From Halichoerus grypus (Eukaryota; Chordata; Mammalia; Carnivora; Phocidae): 64,000 nucleotides of DNA. The position numbers and the translations under genes were made by a program. Shown here piece after piece: positions 21,808-32,610 of this stretch. The first letter of the stretch is position 1; the number at the start of each line of letters is the position of its first letter. Location: the NCBI RefSeq assembly GCF_964656455.1, contig NC_135725.1, forward strand, positions 53,265,688-53,329,687. Direction: 5' to 3'. Under the pieces are notes generated by a model, which saw only the letters and a list, made by a program, of their open reading frames with translations, made no database searches and was not told where the DNA came from.

Positions 21808-24457
21808 ATGACAATAAGTACATACCTATTAATAATTACTTTAAGTGTAAATGGACAAAATGTTCCAAAAAAAAAAAAAAAAGGTGATTGAATGGATTTA
21901 AAAAAAAAGACTCATCTATATGATGCCTACAAGAGACTCACTTCAGACTGAGAGACACAGACAGACAGAAAGTAAAGGGATGGAAAAGATATTCCATGCA
22001 TAGGGAAGTGGGGGAAAAAAGCCATGGCAACAATACTTATATTAGACTAAATAGACCTTAAGACAAAGACTGTAGTGAGAGACAAAGAAAAGCATTGCAT
22101 AATGATAAAGGGATCAATCCAACAAACAGGTACAACAATTGTAAATGTCTATAAGTATCTATGCACCCTATACAGGAGCATCTAAATGCATAAAGCAAAT
22201 ATTAACAGGCATAAAGAGAGAAATTTATAGTAACACAGTAATAGTAGAGGACTTTAAAACTCCACTTATATCAATGGATATATTATCCAGGCAGAAAATC
22301 AACAAGGAAACAATGGTTAAACCACATTAGACCAGCTAAACCTAACAGATATATACAGAACATTTCATTCAGGAACAGTAGAATACACATTCTTCTCAAT
22401 GCACATGAAACATTCTCCAAGATAGATCACCTGGTAGGCCACAAAACAAGTCTCAACAAATTTAAAAAGACTGAAATCATATCAAGCCTCTTTTATGACC
22501 ACAGTGATATGAAACTAGAAATCAGCTACCAAAAAAATGGAAAAGCACAAACACATGGAGGCTAAGCAACATGCTACTAAACAATGAATGGGCCAATGAA
22601 AAAAGCAAAGAGTAAATTAAAAAAAAAATACATGGAGACAAATGAAAATGAAAACACAATCATCCAAAATCTTTGGGATATGGCAAAATCAGTTCTAAGA
22701 GGGAAATTTATAGCAATATGGACGTACCTCAAGAAACAAGAAAAATCTCACATAAACAAACTAACCATACACATAAAATGCTAGGAAAAGAACAAAGCCC
22801 AAAGCTAGTAGAAGAAAAAAAGTAATAAATATTAGAGTGAAAATAAATGAAGAGAGACTAAATAAATAAATAAGGTCAATGAAACTATGAGATAATTCTC
22901 TATCACAAAATTGATAAATCTTTAGCCAGACTCATCAAAAAAAAAATGAGATAGTACTCAAATAAGTAACATGAAAAATGAAGGAGGAGATGGGCGCCTG
23001 GGTGGCTCAGTCGTTAAGCGTCTGCCTTCGGCTCAGGTTATGATCCCAGAGTCTTGGGATCGAGTCCCACATCGGGCTCCCTGCTCGGTGGGAAGCCTGC
23101 TTCTCCCTCTCCCACTCCCCCTGCTTGTGTTCCTGCTCTTGCTGTCTCTGTCAAATAAATAAATAAAATCTTTAAAAAAAAAAAAAGAAAAATGAAGGAG
23201 GAGAAATAAGAACTGACACCACAGAATTATAAAAAATTACAATACACTATAAAGAATTATCTGCCAGCAAATTGGACAACCTAGAAAAAATGGTTAAATT
23301 CCTAGAATCATACAATCTTCCAAAACTGAATCAGGAAGAAATTGAAAATTTGAACTGACCAGTTACTATTAACAAAATTAAATTAGTAATCAAAAAACTC
23401 CCAACAAAGCCCAGGACCATAAGGCTTCACAGAGGATTCTACCAAACATTTAAAGAGTTAATACCCATTCTTCTCAAACTATTCCAAAAAAAATAAAAGA
23501 GGAAGGAAAACTTCCAAATTCCTTCTACGAGGTCAGCATTACCCTGATATCAAAACCAGACAAAGATGCAACAAAAAAAGAAAACTACAGGTCAATATCT
23601 CTGATGAACATGGATTAAAAAATTCTCAAGAAAAATACTAAACTGAATTCAACAATATATTAAAAGGATCATACAACACAATCAAGTGAAGTTAATTCCA
23701 AGGATACAAGGGTGGTTCAATATTCACAAATCAATCTGTTTAAAACTCAAATTAGCAAGAGGAAGGATAAAAACCATATGATTATCATAATAGATGCAGA
23801 AAAAGCATTTGACAAAATATAACATTTGCTCATGATAAAAACTCTCAACAAAGTAGATTTAGAGGGAACATACCTAACATAATAAAGTCCATATATGAAA
23901 AGCCCTCAGCTAACGTCATAGTTAAAAGTGAAAAACTAAAAGTGTTTCCTCTAAGACCAGGAACAAAGCAAGTATATCCACTCTCACCACTTTATTCAAT
24001 ATTGTACTGGAAATCCTAGATGCAGCAATCAGACAAGAAAAAGAGCAGCCAAATTTGTAAGGAAGAAGTAAAATTGTTACTATTTGCAGATGGCATGATA
24101 CTACATACAGAAAACCCTAAAGACTCCACCAAAAAAATATTAGAACTAATAAATGAATTCAGTAAAGTTGAAAGATATAATATTACATACAGAAATTAGT
24201 TGCATTTCTATACACTAATAATGAGCTATCAGAAATAGAAATTAAGAAAACAACCCCATTTACAATAGTATCAAAAAGAAGAAAATACCTAGGGATAAAT
24301 TTGACCAAGGAGGTAAAAGACCTGTATTCTAAAAACTATAAGCATTGATGAAAGAAATTGAAGATGACACAAATAGAAAGATATACCATGCTCATGGATT
24401 GGAAGACTTAATATTTTTTTAAATGTCCACGCCACCCAAAGCAATCTAGAGATTGCA
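21808..24457 (+). pseudogene. L1M ORF2 remnant (endonuclease and RT region)
   Basis: ORF2 codes for the apurinic-type endonuclease and reverse transcriptase of L1. The ATG at 21808 opens with MTISTYLLIITLSVNG, the N-terminal endonuclease strand containing the VNG motif. The endonuclease and linker follow in pieces (22145-22330, 22584-22784). RT region A-like 'gatgcagaaaaagcatttga' is at about 23794. The RT catalytic box reads F-A-D-G-M at 24083-24097, where active L1 RT has F-A-D-D: the second catalytic aspartate codon is changed to glycine. A Can-SINE splits the coding region at 22991. Homology ends at 24457, so the thumb and cysteine-rich C-terminus are absent. Confidence 0.8.
22973..23204 (+). 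mobile_element. Young full-length Can-SINE with perfect 18-bp target-site duplication
   Basis: The SINE body is 22991-23186, flanked by identical 'gaaaaatgaaggaggaga' copies at 22973-22990 and 23187-23204. It has the tRNA-Lys-like head with box A- and box B-like words ('gggatcgagtccc'), a CT-rich segment, '(AAAT)n aaaatcttta' and an A-rich tail. The perfect duplication and near-consensus head show recent insertion. Host site: ORF2 of the ancient L1M. Confidence 0.97.
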
Positions 24458-25194
24458 CTCTCACCACACATTTTTTTCTCCTTCCCAGAGGCAACCAATT
24501 TCAAATATTTTACATGATTCTATTGGTATTTGTATGTATATCATTCCATAGTATGATTTTATTGCTACGTCTGGATATTTTGGGGGTGAAGGACAGTTTA
24601 GATATTGTGTATTGACATTCTAGCTTAAAAAATATAAATGTATCTCTCATTCAGCACTACCCTAAGAGGCCTTGTCCCTGACACACATGCAGGTCCCTTT
24701 TCTCCTCATTATGGATTGGGTCAATATTCAGTGTTTACACTGCCATGTGGAAGTAAACATTATACACGCAGAGAAATGTCAGATATTACAACTATTTTTC
24801 CTTTTATTCAAATACTGGTTCTTTTTCTTTTTCAGAATATTGTGGCAAGGTTTTTTTTTTTTTAATTCTGTTGTTTGTGCTATCATTATTTTCTTAGTTT
24901 TCTAGTAATAATCACTAAGCGCCCCCACCCATACCCCACTGGGATATAACTCCTCTTAATACATTCAAATATGTAATATATTATAAATTTATCCTGTTAA
25001 AGAAATCCCTCCTCATAAAAGTCATCCTGTTCTAATTTGTTCTGGGTGCTCTCTAAACCTGCTCCATGGCTATCATCTTGTGATTGGTAATTCTCTCCCC
25101 CTTTCTTCTTTGTTGGATCCCCTGTTTCCTGGGTCTGTCCTCTTCCTTGTTTTACTCCCTAATTTGAGTGGAGAACATTTTCCAGCAGCTTTTT
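24458..25194. other. Single-copy or unrecognised diverged DNA
   Basis: AT-rich, with a poly(T) run near 24850. The distal part may belong to the minus-strand HAL1/L1 remnant that follows, but I cannot align it by eye. Confidence 0.35.
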
Positions 25195-26110
25195 GAAAAT
25201 GAATGCATGGCAGATAAGTCTTTCATGTACTCTCACACATTTGGTCATAGATTTCTAGGCTGTTAACTTGTCTCATCAGAAGCATAAAGACTTGGTCCAT
25301 TGTTTACTAGATTCCTGTATTACTATTCTATTTTATCTCATATTAATGTTCCCTCTGAAAGTTTGAAGATGTTCCCTATTCCCCGAGTATGGCCTTTTCT
25401 TGATGTGCCTTAATGTGGGTCTTTTTCCATCCACAGTACTGGGAATGTGATGTGTCTATTCAATATGGAAACATATGTTTTTCTATTCTGGGAACTTTTC
25501 ATCACATTTTTTGGGTAATTTCTTATCCTGTATTTCTGTTTTCTACTACTGGCATACCTATTTTTAAAATGTTGGACCTTCTCTACTAGTTTTCAAATTC
25601 CCTTTTATTTTTCTTCTCCTAACTTCCATCTTTGACATTTTGCTTTTCATTCTGGAATAGTTTCTCAACTTTATCCCTCAAACCTTTTATTGGATTTTTT
25701 TTTCACTTATACTATCATATTTTAATTTCCAACATTTAAAAGAATTCTCTGTTCTTGTTTCAGGGATACAAAACCTTTTCTCATATCTTTGAGGGTATTT
25801 ATCACAGTTATTTTGAAGTTTTCTTTTTGTGCATAATATTATCTTTTTCTCGAAGTTACTTTTTCTATTTGTTTTTGTTTGTTTGATATAAAATACTTAT
25901 TTCAAACATCTAATAACCTTGTGGTTGCACTAATATTTAAGAGTGGGTTTCAATTCCAGTGTTCACTATAATCTAGTTGATTGGTTCTAGTTGAGGAACT
26001 CTTGCTGTCATTTTCATTAGGTCTTTTAGGTGGGGCAGATTCCCTAGAGAAGATTCTTCCCTTCTCCTGTCTGAATGGTATTTGGCTGCTAGAGTTCTGC
26101 CAGGGATCTG
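25195..26110 (-). mobile_element. HAL1/ancient L1 ORF1 remnant
   Basis: Read on the minus strand, this follows L1/HAL1 ORF1. On the plus strand the recognisable words are 'atggcagataagtctttcat', 'gatgtgccttaatgtgggtc', 'tttttccatccacagtactg', 'ctcaactttatccctcaaac' and 'atactatcatattttaattt'. Those words correspond to the coiled coil, RNA-binding and C-terminal parts of ORF1, in correct order. No open frame remains. Confidence 0.6.
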
Positions 26111-26695
26111 AGTGGGAGGAGAGATAAAGGCAAGGGGAGGTGTTTCAACATTTAGTGTATTTATCCCCCGATTTTGGTTTGGTATTCTCTCTGTGTCCTG
26201 GTCTCCTCCAGGCCAGAAAAATTCTGTTTTATCTTCTCTAGGGAATAAACCTCTTTTCTTCTACTGGGGGAAGTATGGAGCAGTGACCTTACTTGGTAGT
26301 ACAGGGAAAACACTGTGGAAGCCTAACTGTTCATAAGAGACTTGAAACTAATTCTGTGTTTTTAGCAGTGGTTTTATAGCTACTGTTAGAGTTACCTGGT
26401 AGGACCACTTCTAAATTTCGCAGGGGAATACTGTAATGAAATTGGGATGATTCTTGCCTTTCTATACTACCTGTCACGTTAGATAAAAAAACAAAAAACA
26501 AAAAACAAAAACCCTAAATTTTAATTACCTACTTTCTAGCTTCAAAAACGTTGTAATTGTGACCTCCTCCTTTTTCTTTTTCCTGTGGGTCTATATGTCT
26601 TTATCCATTAACCCATTATTGGATGACTAAAAGTAGTATTCCCCAGTGAGGGACCCACATAAATAAAAAAAAAAAAAATTGATGATGATTGAATT
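26111..26695. other. Single-copy DNA, nothing recognised
   Basis: One 74-codon chance frame (26112-26336). An A/C-rich simple stretch lies at 26486-26512. Confidence 0.45.
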
Positions 26696-26700
26696 AAAAA

Positions 26701-26947
26701 CAATGCCCTAGGGCACCTGGGTGGCTCAGTAATTAAGCGTCTGCCTTCTGCTCAGGTCATGGTCCCAGGGTCCTGGGATCAAGCCCCATGTGGGGCTCCC
26801 TGCTCAGCGGGAAGCCTGCTTCCCCCTCTCCCACTCCCCCTGCTTGTGTTCCCTCTCTCACTGTGTCTGTGTCTGTCAAATAAATAAAATCTTTAAAACA
26901 ACAACAACAACGACAACAACAACAACAACAAAAACCCCAATGCTCTA
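26701..26947 (+). mobile_element. Can-SINE with (CAA)n tail
   Basis: SINE at 26711-26937. The likely duplication is 'caatgcccta' (26701-26710) and 'caatgctcta' (26938-26947). The head 'gggcacctgggtggctcagt' and CT-rich segment are complete. The tail has evolved into a (CAA)n run with one CGA unit. Confidence 0.95.
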
Positions 26948-27121
26948 AAAGTAACGAGATTAAAAGAAATAGGTAACATATTTGCCATATGTATATACTC
27001 TCATATCTATAGTATTTTAAGAAAACCATGCATATATTTCTTATTTTTTGAAAGAATAATTCAGTTGGCTGCTGTTAAATATAAGCATTGGTTATATTCA
27101 CTAAGTTGTTTACTTCCTTAG

Positions 27122-27213
27122 ATGTGTGTGTGTATATATATGTGTGTGCATATATACATATATATACATATATATACACATATATATATATACATATATG
27201 TATATGTGTGTGT
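27122..27213. repeat. (TG)n/(TA)n compound microsatellite
   Basis: Alternating TG and TA dinucleotide blocks over about 90 bp. Confidence 0.95.
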
Positions 27214-28288
27214 CTCACTTTGCAATGAGACAAATTCTAACTGTATCAAGTAAACACTCAGACACTGTTAACACTATGGAAGGAATTGCCAGTATTTGGT
27301 CTGAGAGTTTACCAGTATTTTCCACAAAGGGACTTCTTGTTTTTCAGTTTTTAACTCACAATCATAGCTTAAACTCCAAATCTGAAGACTGATCTTTAAT
27401 GAGAAGTGTCATCAAATTGCAGCTTGCAGACATATGTTTTATTTTGCCCAGTAGAATGTTCCTTCCGAGTTGGAATCATGTAATTTGTCTGTTCTCCAGT
27501 GGTACCACATGTGGAATTCCACGAATAAGAGAATGTCTACACGTTCTGTCATCCATAAGTCTAATAATTTATAGTACCTTTTTCCAATCTCAGGTCCCAG
27601 AACCTACAGAACATGACCACTAAAGCCCCCAATGGCTTTTGGTGTATGATGATGTAATAATTGAACCTATTTTCTTGACTAAACACTGTGTAGCTTGCAT
27701 TGCTTCCTTCCAATGCATGCAACTTACAAAAGAAATGAAATCAAAATCTTCTTCTGTTAGTTACAAAACTTTTATGTCAGTCCTGTGCCCTTTTCACCAT
27801 TTTTCTGCTCAATTGTTTTTTGCTGTGTACAACATTGTCCTCTTCTGTTTGTAAGTATTTCCAAGTCATTTGGGGAAAATATTTACATCTTCATGATGGT
27901 TTTTTTATTTCACGTAAAGGTTAAGGCACCCCCAACTGATTCTAAGGCTAGAATTTGAGAGAGACTGAGAATAACCCAGGGAATTTTAAAAAGTTAAAAA
28001 AATGTATTAAAAAAGTTTAAAACAGTGTAAAATCATGCCCTTTACTCTCTAAAACTTGTACATAGAGGAGAGGAATAGCAAGGAGGATTAGGAAGAGCCT
28101 GTCCAGCCACATGCACTCATCCTACTCATATCTGTTTTTGGTCTTCCTGTTTGTTTCTCCCAAGCTTAACAGCCATAATTTTTTAAAAATCTGGGTGTAA
28201 GTGGAATAAAAAAAAATGCTTATCTCTGCTGAAAAAGTAACCTTTACTTTTTTCTACTTTTTCTACCTTTTCTTCATCTTTTGGGTCC
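27214..28288. other. Single-copy DNA, nothing recognised
   Basis: Frames of 70-88 codons occur on the plus strand but show no recognisable domain. Confidence 0.45.
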
Positions 28289-28689
28289 TGTCATGGTTAA
28301 TTCTATGTGTCAAATCAGCTATGACATGGGGCCCAGATATTTGGCCAAACATTATTCTGAATGTTTCTATGAGGATGGTTTTGGATGAGATTCATATTTC
28401 AGTTGGTGCACTTTAGGAAAAGCAGATTACCCCTTCATAATGTGGGTGTGCCTCATCCAAGCACTCGAAAGACTGAATAGAGCAAAAGACTGACCTTCCC
28501 TTCACAAGAGGAAATTCTCCAGCCTGGCAGCCTGTGGACTTGAACCACAACATGGGCTCTTTCCCTGCTAGCCCACACTGCAGAGCCAATTCCTTTATAT
28601 ATATATATATATAGAACAGAATATTATCATAACAGAATATATATTATACAAATTCTATTCTATTTCTCTGGAGAATGCTGACTAATACA
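28289..28689 (+). mobile_element. LTR-like interspersed repeat
   Basis: Starts 'tgtcatggttaattctatgt' and ends 'ggagaatgctgactaataca', giving TG...CA ends. It includes 'catccaagcactcgaaagac' and a 'gagccaattcc' segment just before a TA-rich part where a polyadenylation-like site would lie. It closely resembles a common mammalian LTR-type repeat, but I cannot name the family. A (TA)n run at 28594-28613 has grown inside it. Confidence 0.55.
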
Positions 28690-29328
28690 GGGCTTAACAG
28701 CTATTTTTTGAGTGTGATAATAAAAAGCTAAAGTTGAGTCAATGTAAATACAGTGTGTAGCAGTCTTCTTCCTAGACACAGCAGTTATTAATAAAATTTC
28801 ACAATGGATGAGGATAAAAAAAAAATTTCACAATGGATGAGACTCAAAGAGTCTGCAGTACTGTGTCTTTCCAAAAGAAATTGCAAACCCAATGGTTAAA
28901 ATTAAAATGGCAAGATGAAGAGTGAGGAAGGAAGGAAGGAGGAGTGAATGATGTAAGGCCTATAAATAAATGGATATTTTTCTAAACTCCCAACTATGTA
29001 ACTGTCTTTTGCCATGTGAACTCGGCTGCTCTCTTTATTTCCCAATGACCCATTAGAGCTCCCAAAAAACCAGATTTTCCATAGGTGCAAATTCTGAAGA
29101 CATCAGTCTGGTCTAAAAATTGGGTAGAATTATCATTTAAAAAAAATATCAGGCGGTACCATTCAAAGTCATTTTAAAAGAAAAGACCCTGCTTTTTAAC
29201 ATAATGAAGTGTTGAGGAACCTCTGATAATCACTTTCTTAATTTACCTAAGGAGATCTGTCCATGTTCCTATAATTAAAAAAAAATACTTATATGGCATA
29301 CATCAGTAACCAGTTTTATAAAATGAGA

Positions 29329-29330
<2 letters not shown>
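28690..29330. other. Single-copy DNA with a small tandem duplication
   Basis: A 20-bp word 'aaaatttcacaatggatgag' occurs at 28793-28812 and 28822-28841. No gene seen. Confidence 0.5.

Positions 29331-29360
<30 letters not shown>
29331..29360. repeat. (AC)n microsatellite
   Basis: Fifteen AC units ending exactly at the left edge of the Tigger-like element. Confidence 0.97.
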
Positions 29361-29364
<4 letters not shown>

Positions 29365-29856
29365 ATCCCCCACTTCCCAAAACCTTGTGTTCCAACCACT
29401 TTGCTTTTTTGAAAGACCTAGATTAGTGTCTGTTTTTGCTGACCAAAAGAAATCTGAAAAGGATTTTCACCTTTATGAAGAAAGGTGAAAAGTGAAAACA
29501 GCATTCAGTGTTTATTCTGCAGGGACCTGTTATATAGGCTGCGCCCACCCTGGGCAGGGAGAGCGGCCTGGCCAAACTCCTGCCCAGGAACTCCACTCAA
29601 TATCTCAGCATCAAGCCTCCTTAGCTTTGAATTATGTCTGTAAGCATCTGTGCTTTATCTCAATTTTTTTGTGTGCATCTGTTAGCCCGAAGAGTCCTAG
29701 GGTATCAGAAAAGTCTAAGAAGGGTTCTTTTTGGGGGGCCTGGGAACTTTCAAAAATTTTTCCATATAAATTGATGGTCACTGCTTCTTTGCTTTACGTC
29801 ATTTTGGCTTGGAAATGTTTCATAGGAATGCTCCGCTTTCAGATGGGGGGGAACCT
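29361..29856 (+). mobile_element. Tigger-like (Tc1/mariner) non-autonomous DNA transposon
   Basis: The left end 'aggtatcccccacttcccaa' pairs imperfectly with the right end 'ctttcagatgggggggaacc'. Internal words 'tttttttgaaagacctagat', 'ctgaccaaaagaaatctg', 'tatctcagcatcaagcctcc' and 'ttccatataaattgatggtc' match a Tigger-type MITE as I remember it. A 133-codon frame (29492-29893) crosses it and is not a gene. Confidence 0.7.
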
Positions 29857-29876
29857 ATATATATATATGTATATAA
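29856..29876. repeat. Short (TA)n run at right edge of the MITE
   Basis: TA repeats begin directly after the terminal inverted repeat, at the place where a Tc1/mariner TA target would lie. Confidence 0.85.
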
Positions 29877-30879
29877 TAATCATGAAAAAATAAAATAGAG
29901 AAGGAGGCTGAAGGATTTAGTCTTTATCCTCCTGCAGACATACCTTCACACAGTGAGAATGAAACACTGCAGACAGATCTGCAGTGTCCTAATACAAGCT
30001 AATATGCACTTAATGAGACTTCCAGCTGTCTACTTTTCAATTCGCACTCACTGAATTTATTTAGAGCACCTTTTTTTTTTATTGCAGACTAATTAAGACA
30101 CCTTCATTCTTTCACCTTGAGGTAGCTGCAATAGCTACTTTGCCCTTTTTGAGTACATTAGCAGATGACCCTATACACTGGGCAGTCTATACAGATTGCA
30201 AGGAAAATACAAAAGGATAAACATCAAATGGTGTGTTAAACAGTGAGCTCAAATGCTCTCATAAGGAACCAAGCCAAGGTGATTGGTCTTACTGGTGTAG
30301 GTTTTCAGTTTTTCAGATGACAGAAAGTCTTCTTTCCAGAAGAAATATAAATGGTGAACGGTAATAATTAAAGATCAAAAGACATGGTTCTTATTTCCTC
30401 TTTTGGTGAACTAGTCTCAGTCAGCTAAAGCTTTCTTGAGACCCAAAGTTTCACAATTCTCTAACCTAACCCCATAATATCTCTAGCCCCCATGATACCA
30501 AATCAAAAGGAATGCTCTCCCCAAATTTAATATTCTTCAAGGGGAAATGAGCAATATGCATGTACTTTCAAAAAAGAAGGAAATTGGATCCCATTAATCA
30601 AATTTCACCAAGGAAATGTATCTTTCTTTCACAGAGATGTGGAAAGATATATTTCTGCAAAACTTCTCTGTGTCATGCCAAAAGGGTTATCGATGAAGTT
30701 ATATGGTTTACAATGTTAGATTTGCAAAGGAATGTGTCTTTATAATGAGGTGAGCCTCTTTTTGTTGTGTTAAAGGTGGCTTTTCATTTCTCACACTCCC
30801 ATCTTGCTGAGAGATCAGGCATTTTAAGACTGGCTTGTGGATTCTTGAGGCATGACAGAAGCAAACTAGCTTTTACTAT
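29877..30879. other. Single-copy DNA, nothing recognised
   Basis: Chance frames up to 61 codons only. Confidence 0.45.
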
Positions 30880-31080
30880 GTTTTACAAATAGTTACCACG
30901 TTTAAGCATTACAGTACAGTGGTTGTATAAAACTTCTTATTCTGATTTTATAGATGACAGAACTAAGGTTCAGTGAGGTTAAATATTTTGACCAAGATCC
31001 CAAAACTCGTAAGGGAGAGAGCCAGGAATTAAATCTATCACTGTTTACTCTTCTATACCATCCCCTCTCTGGGAATATCA
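30880..31080 (-). mobile_element. MIR SINE
   Basis: 'gattttatagatgacagaac', 'taaggttcagtgaggttaaa', 'cgtaagggagagagccagga' and 'attaaatct' match reverse-complement MIR. Confidence 0.75.
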
Positions 31081-32239
31081 GTAATTTAAAATAGGGTACT
31101 TAAAGCATTCTTAATTAGAAAAACAAATCTAAAACAAGTGGCTTTCTATACTTAGTGACCAGAAATTATAAACCTTTCTATTTATGCCCAAATCCAAAAG
31201 CTATTCTGTACAATGAAAGAATAATCCCCTCTAAAGACAAGTTTTGGCAAGGAAAAATGCAGTCCAATTTGCTTGCACGACAAAAATAGAAACACATGTA
31301 ATCTCAAATTAACTGTCTTTGTTTTCTGCAGTTCTATGCAAATGCAAATATGCTAAAGAACAAATCCTTGAAAGAGAAAAAATGTACATGTTGGCAACTG
31401 GTTGTCCTCGTGTTTCTCTTAATTGATGAGCTCTCTCTCTGTTGGAACTCTTAAGACTGCTCAGATTTCCTGGCAGTAGTGCTCATGAAATCTCATCTAA
31501 ATGATCTCTTTGTGGAGACCATGATGCTCGATCAGACATTCTGGCTAGCATACCAGGCTGCTGATCTGACATTCAGTGCCCAGAATCGCTGTTGCTGAGC
31601 CAAGCAACCCACCTCCTGAGTTGTTTCCTGCCCAGTCTGTGGTATCTCTGCCAATGAGTTTTCTAGATGGCTAGAACCCTTCTACCCTGAGCATGACAAG
31701 GAGCCAAGAATACACGCAAAGGCCCAAGTGTTTACGAATGCAGTGACACGTCCTATAGATAAATAGAGGCACTGATGAGCAGAACCAATGTCTGCACATG
31801 AATGTTTAAATCAATTACGATGACAAACAGCTGTTTTATGAGAGGCCATGACTATTCAGAACTTCATTGTAGGTACTTAACACACAGTAACCATCATAGA
31901 AACGGTGATGAAAAATTGTGTATGGGGGGGACTAAAATAATAAAATAATTCTCTCTTGTTGGTTTAATGTCATTTAGAGCAACAGTCTCACACATGTACA
32001 GAGAATATACAACATTTATATTACTGGAGCATCCTGCACTTTGAAAAATGAATCGCTAGAGGCAGTCTCCCAAGATTAGAGCTATATCCAGAAAAGTACA
32101 GGGAAATCTAGATCTGCAAAATAGGTGAACCAGGAAGGAGGTAACTCTTGATAAACTCATTAAGCTTTCTTAAAATCAATGATCTGTTCTACATGTGCCA
32201 CATCTTCAGGATTCCTGGCACAATGCCTACTTCTACCCT
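31081..32239. other. Single-copy DNA with a possible conserved non-coding stretch
   Basis: No ORF or repeat is recognised. The 31440-31870 part is compositionally less AT-rich and repeat-free (see findings). Confidence 0.4.
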
Positions 32240-32610
32240 AGACTATTGTGTGGCTATTTAAAATTCAATTTAGGGATGCCTGGGTGGCTCAGTTGGTTAA
32301 GCGTCTGCCTTAGGCTCAGATCATGATCCCAGAGTCCCGGGATCGAGTCACATATCCGACTCCTTGCTCAGCGGGGAGCCTGCTTCTCTCTCTGCCTGCC
32401 ACTCCCCCTGCTTGTACTCTCTTGCTCGCTCTCTTTCTCTGACAAATAAATAAATAAAATCTTTGAAAAAATAAAAAATAAATAAAATTCAACTTAAAAT
32501 AGGTAAAATTAAAAATTCAGTTCCTCTACTACACTAGCCACATTTCAAGTCCTCAATAGCTGCTGGTGGCTAGTGGCTACTATATTGGACAGAGCCAACT
32601 GTCTCACATT
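32240..32610. mobile_element. hAT-like DNA element, split by a Can-SINE
   Basis: Left piece about 32240-32272 ('gactattgtgtggctattta'). Right piece 32497 to about 32610 ('aattaaaaattcagttcctc', 'tactacactagccacatttc', 'aagtcctcaatagctgctgg', 'ctatattggacag'). It resembles the hAT-family end '...gccacatttcaagtgctcaatagccacatgtggctagtggctaccgtattggacag'. Exact family not set. Confidence 0.55.
32260..32496 (+). mobile_element. Can-SINE with target-site duplication
   Basis: SINE 32273-32483 between 'aaaattcaattta' (32260-32272) and 'aaaattcaactta' (32484-32496). It has a full head, CT-rich segment, (AAAT)n and 'aaaatcttt' plus A-rich tail. It inserted into an older hAT-like element. Confidence 0.95.

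Larger units (their letters stand above)
19549..24457 (+). mobile_element. Long ancient L1M element, decayed and 3'-truncated
   Basis: Starts in an L1 5' UTR ('gaagatggcagaggaggagt' with 'cctgaggtcacc') and passes through ORF1 (20449-21068), an inter-ORF region and ORF2 (from 21808). Homology stops at about 24457, soon after 'acccaaagcaatctagagat', inside ORF2. The C-terminal end of ORF2 and the 3' UTR are missing. A (CA)n run (21411-21443), a purine tract (21512-21743) and a young Can-SINE (22991-23186) sit within it. Many stops and indels show it is long dead. It fits the L1MA/L1MB age class, judged from remembered consensus. Confidence 0.85.

Noticed and set aside
22991..23070. tRNA-like sequence with box A and box B words (also in the other SINE heads)
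   Set aside because: These are Can-SINE heads, not functional tRNA genes; the cloverleaf is degenerate and a SINE body and A-rich tail follow.
29492..29893. 133-codon plus-strand frame
   Set aside because: Lies within the Tigger-like MITE and runs into the edge (TA)n repeat.
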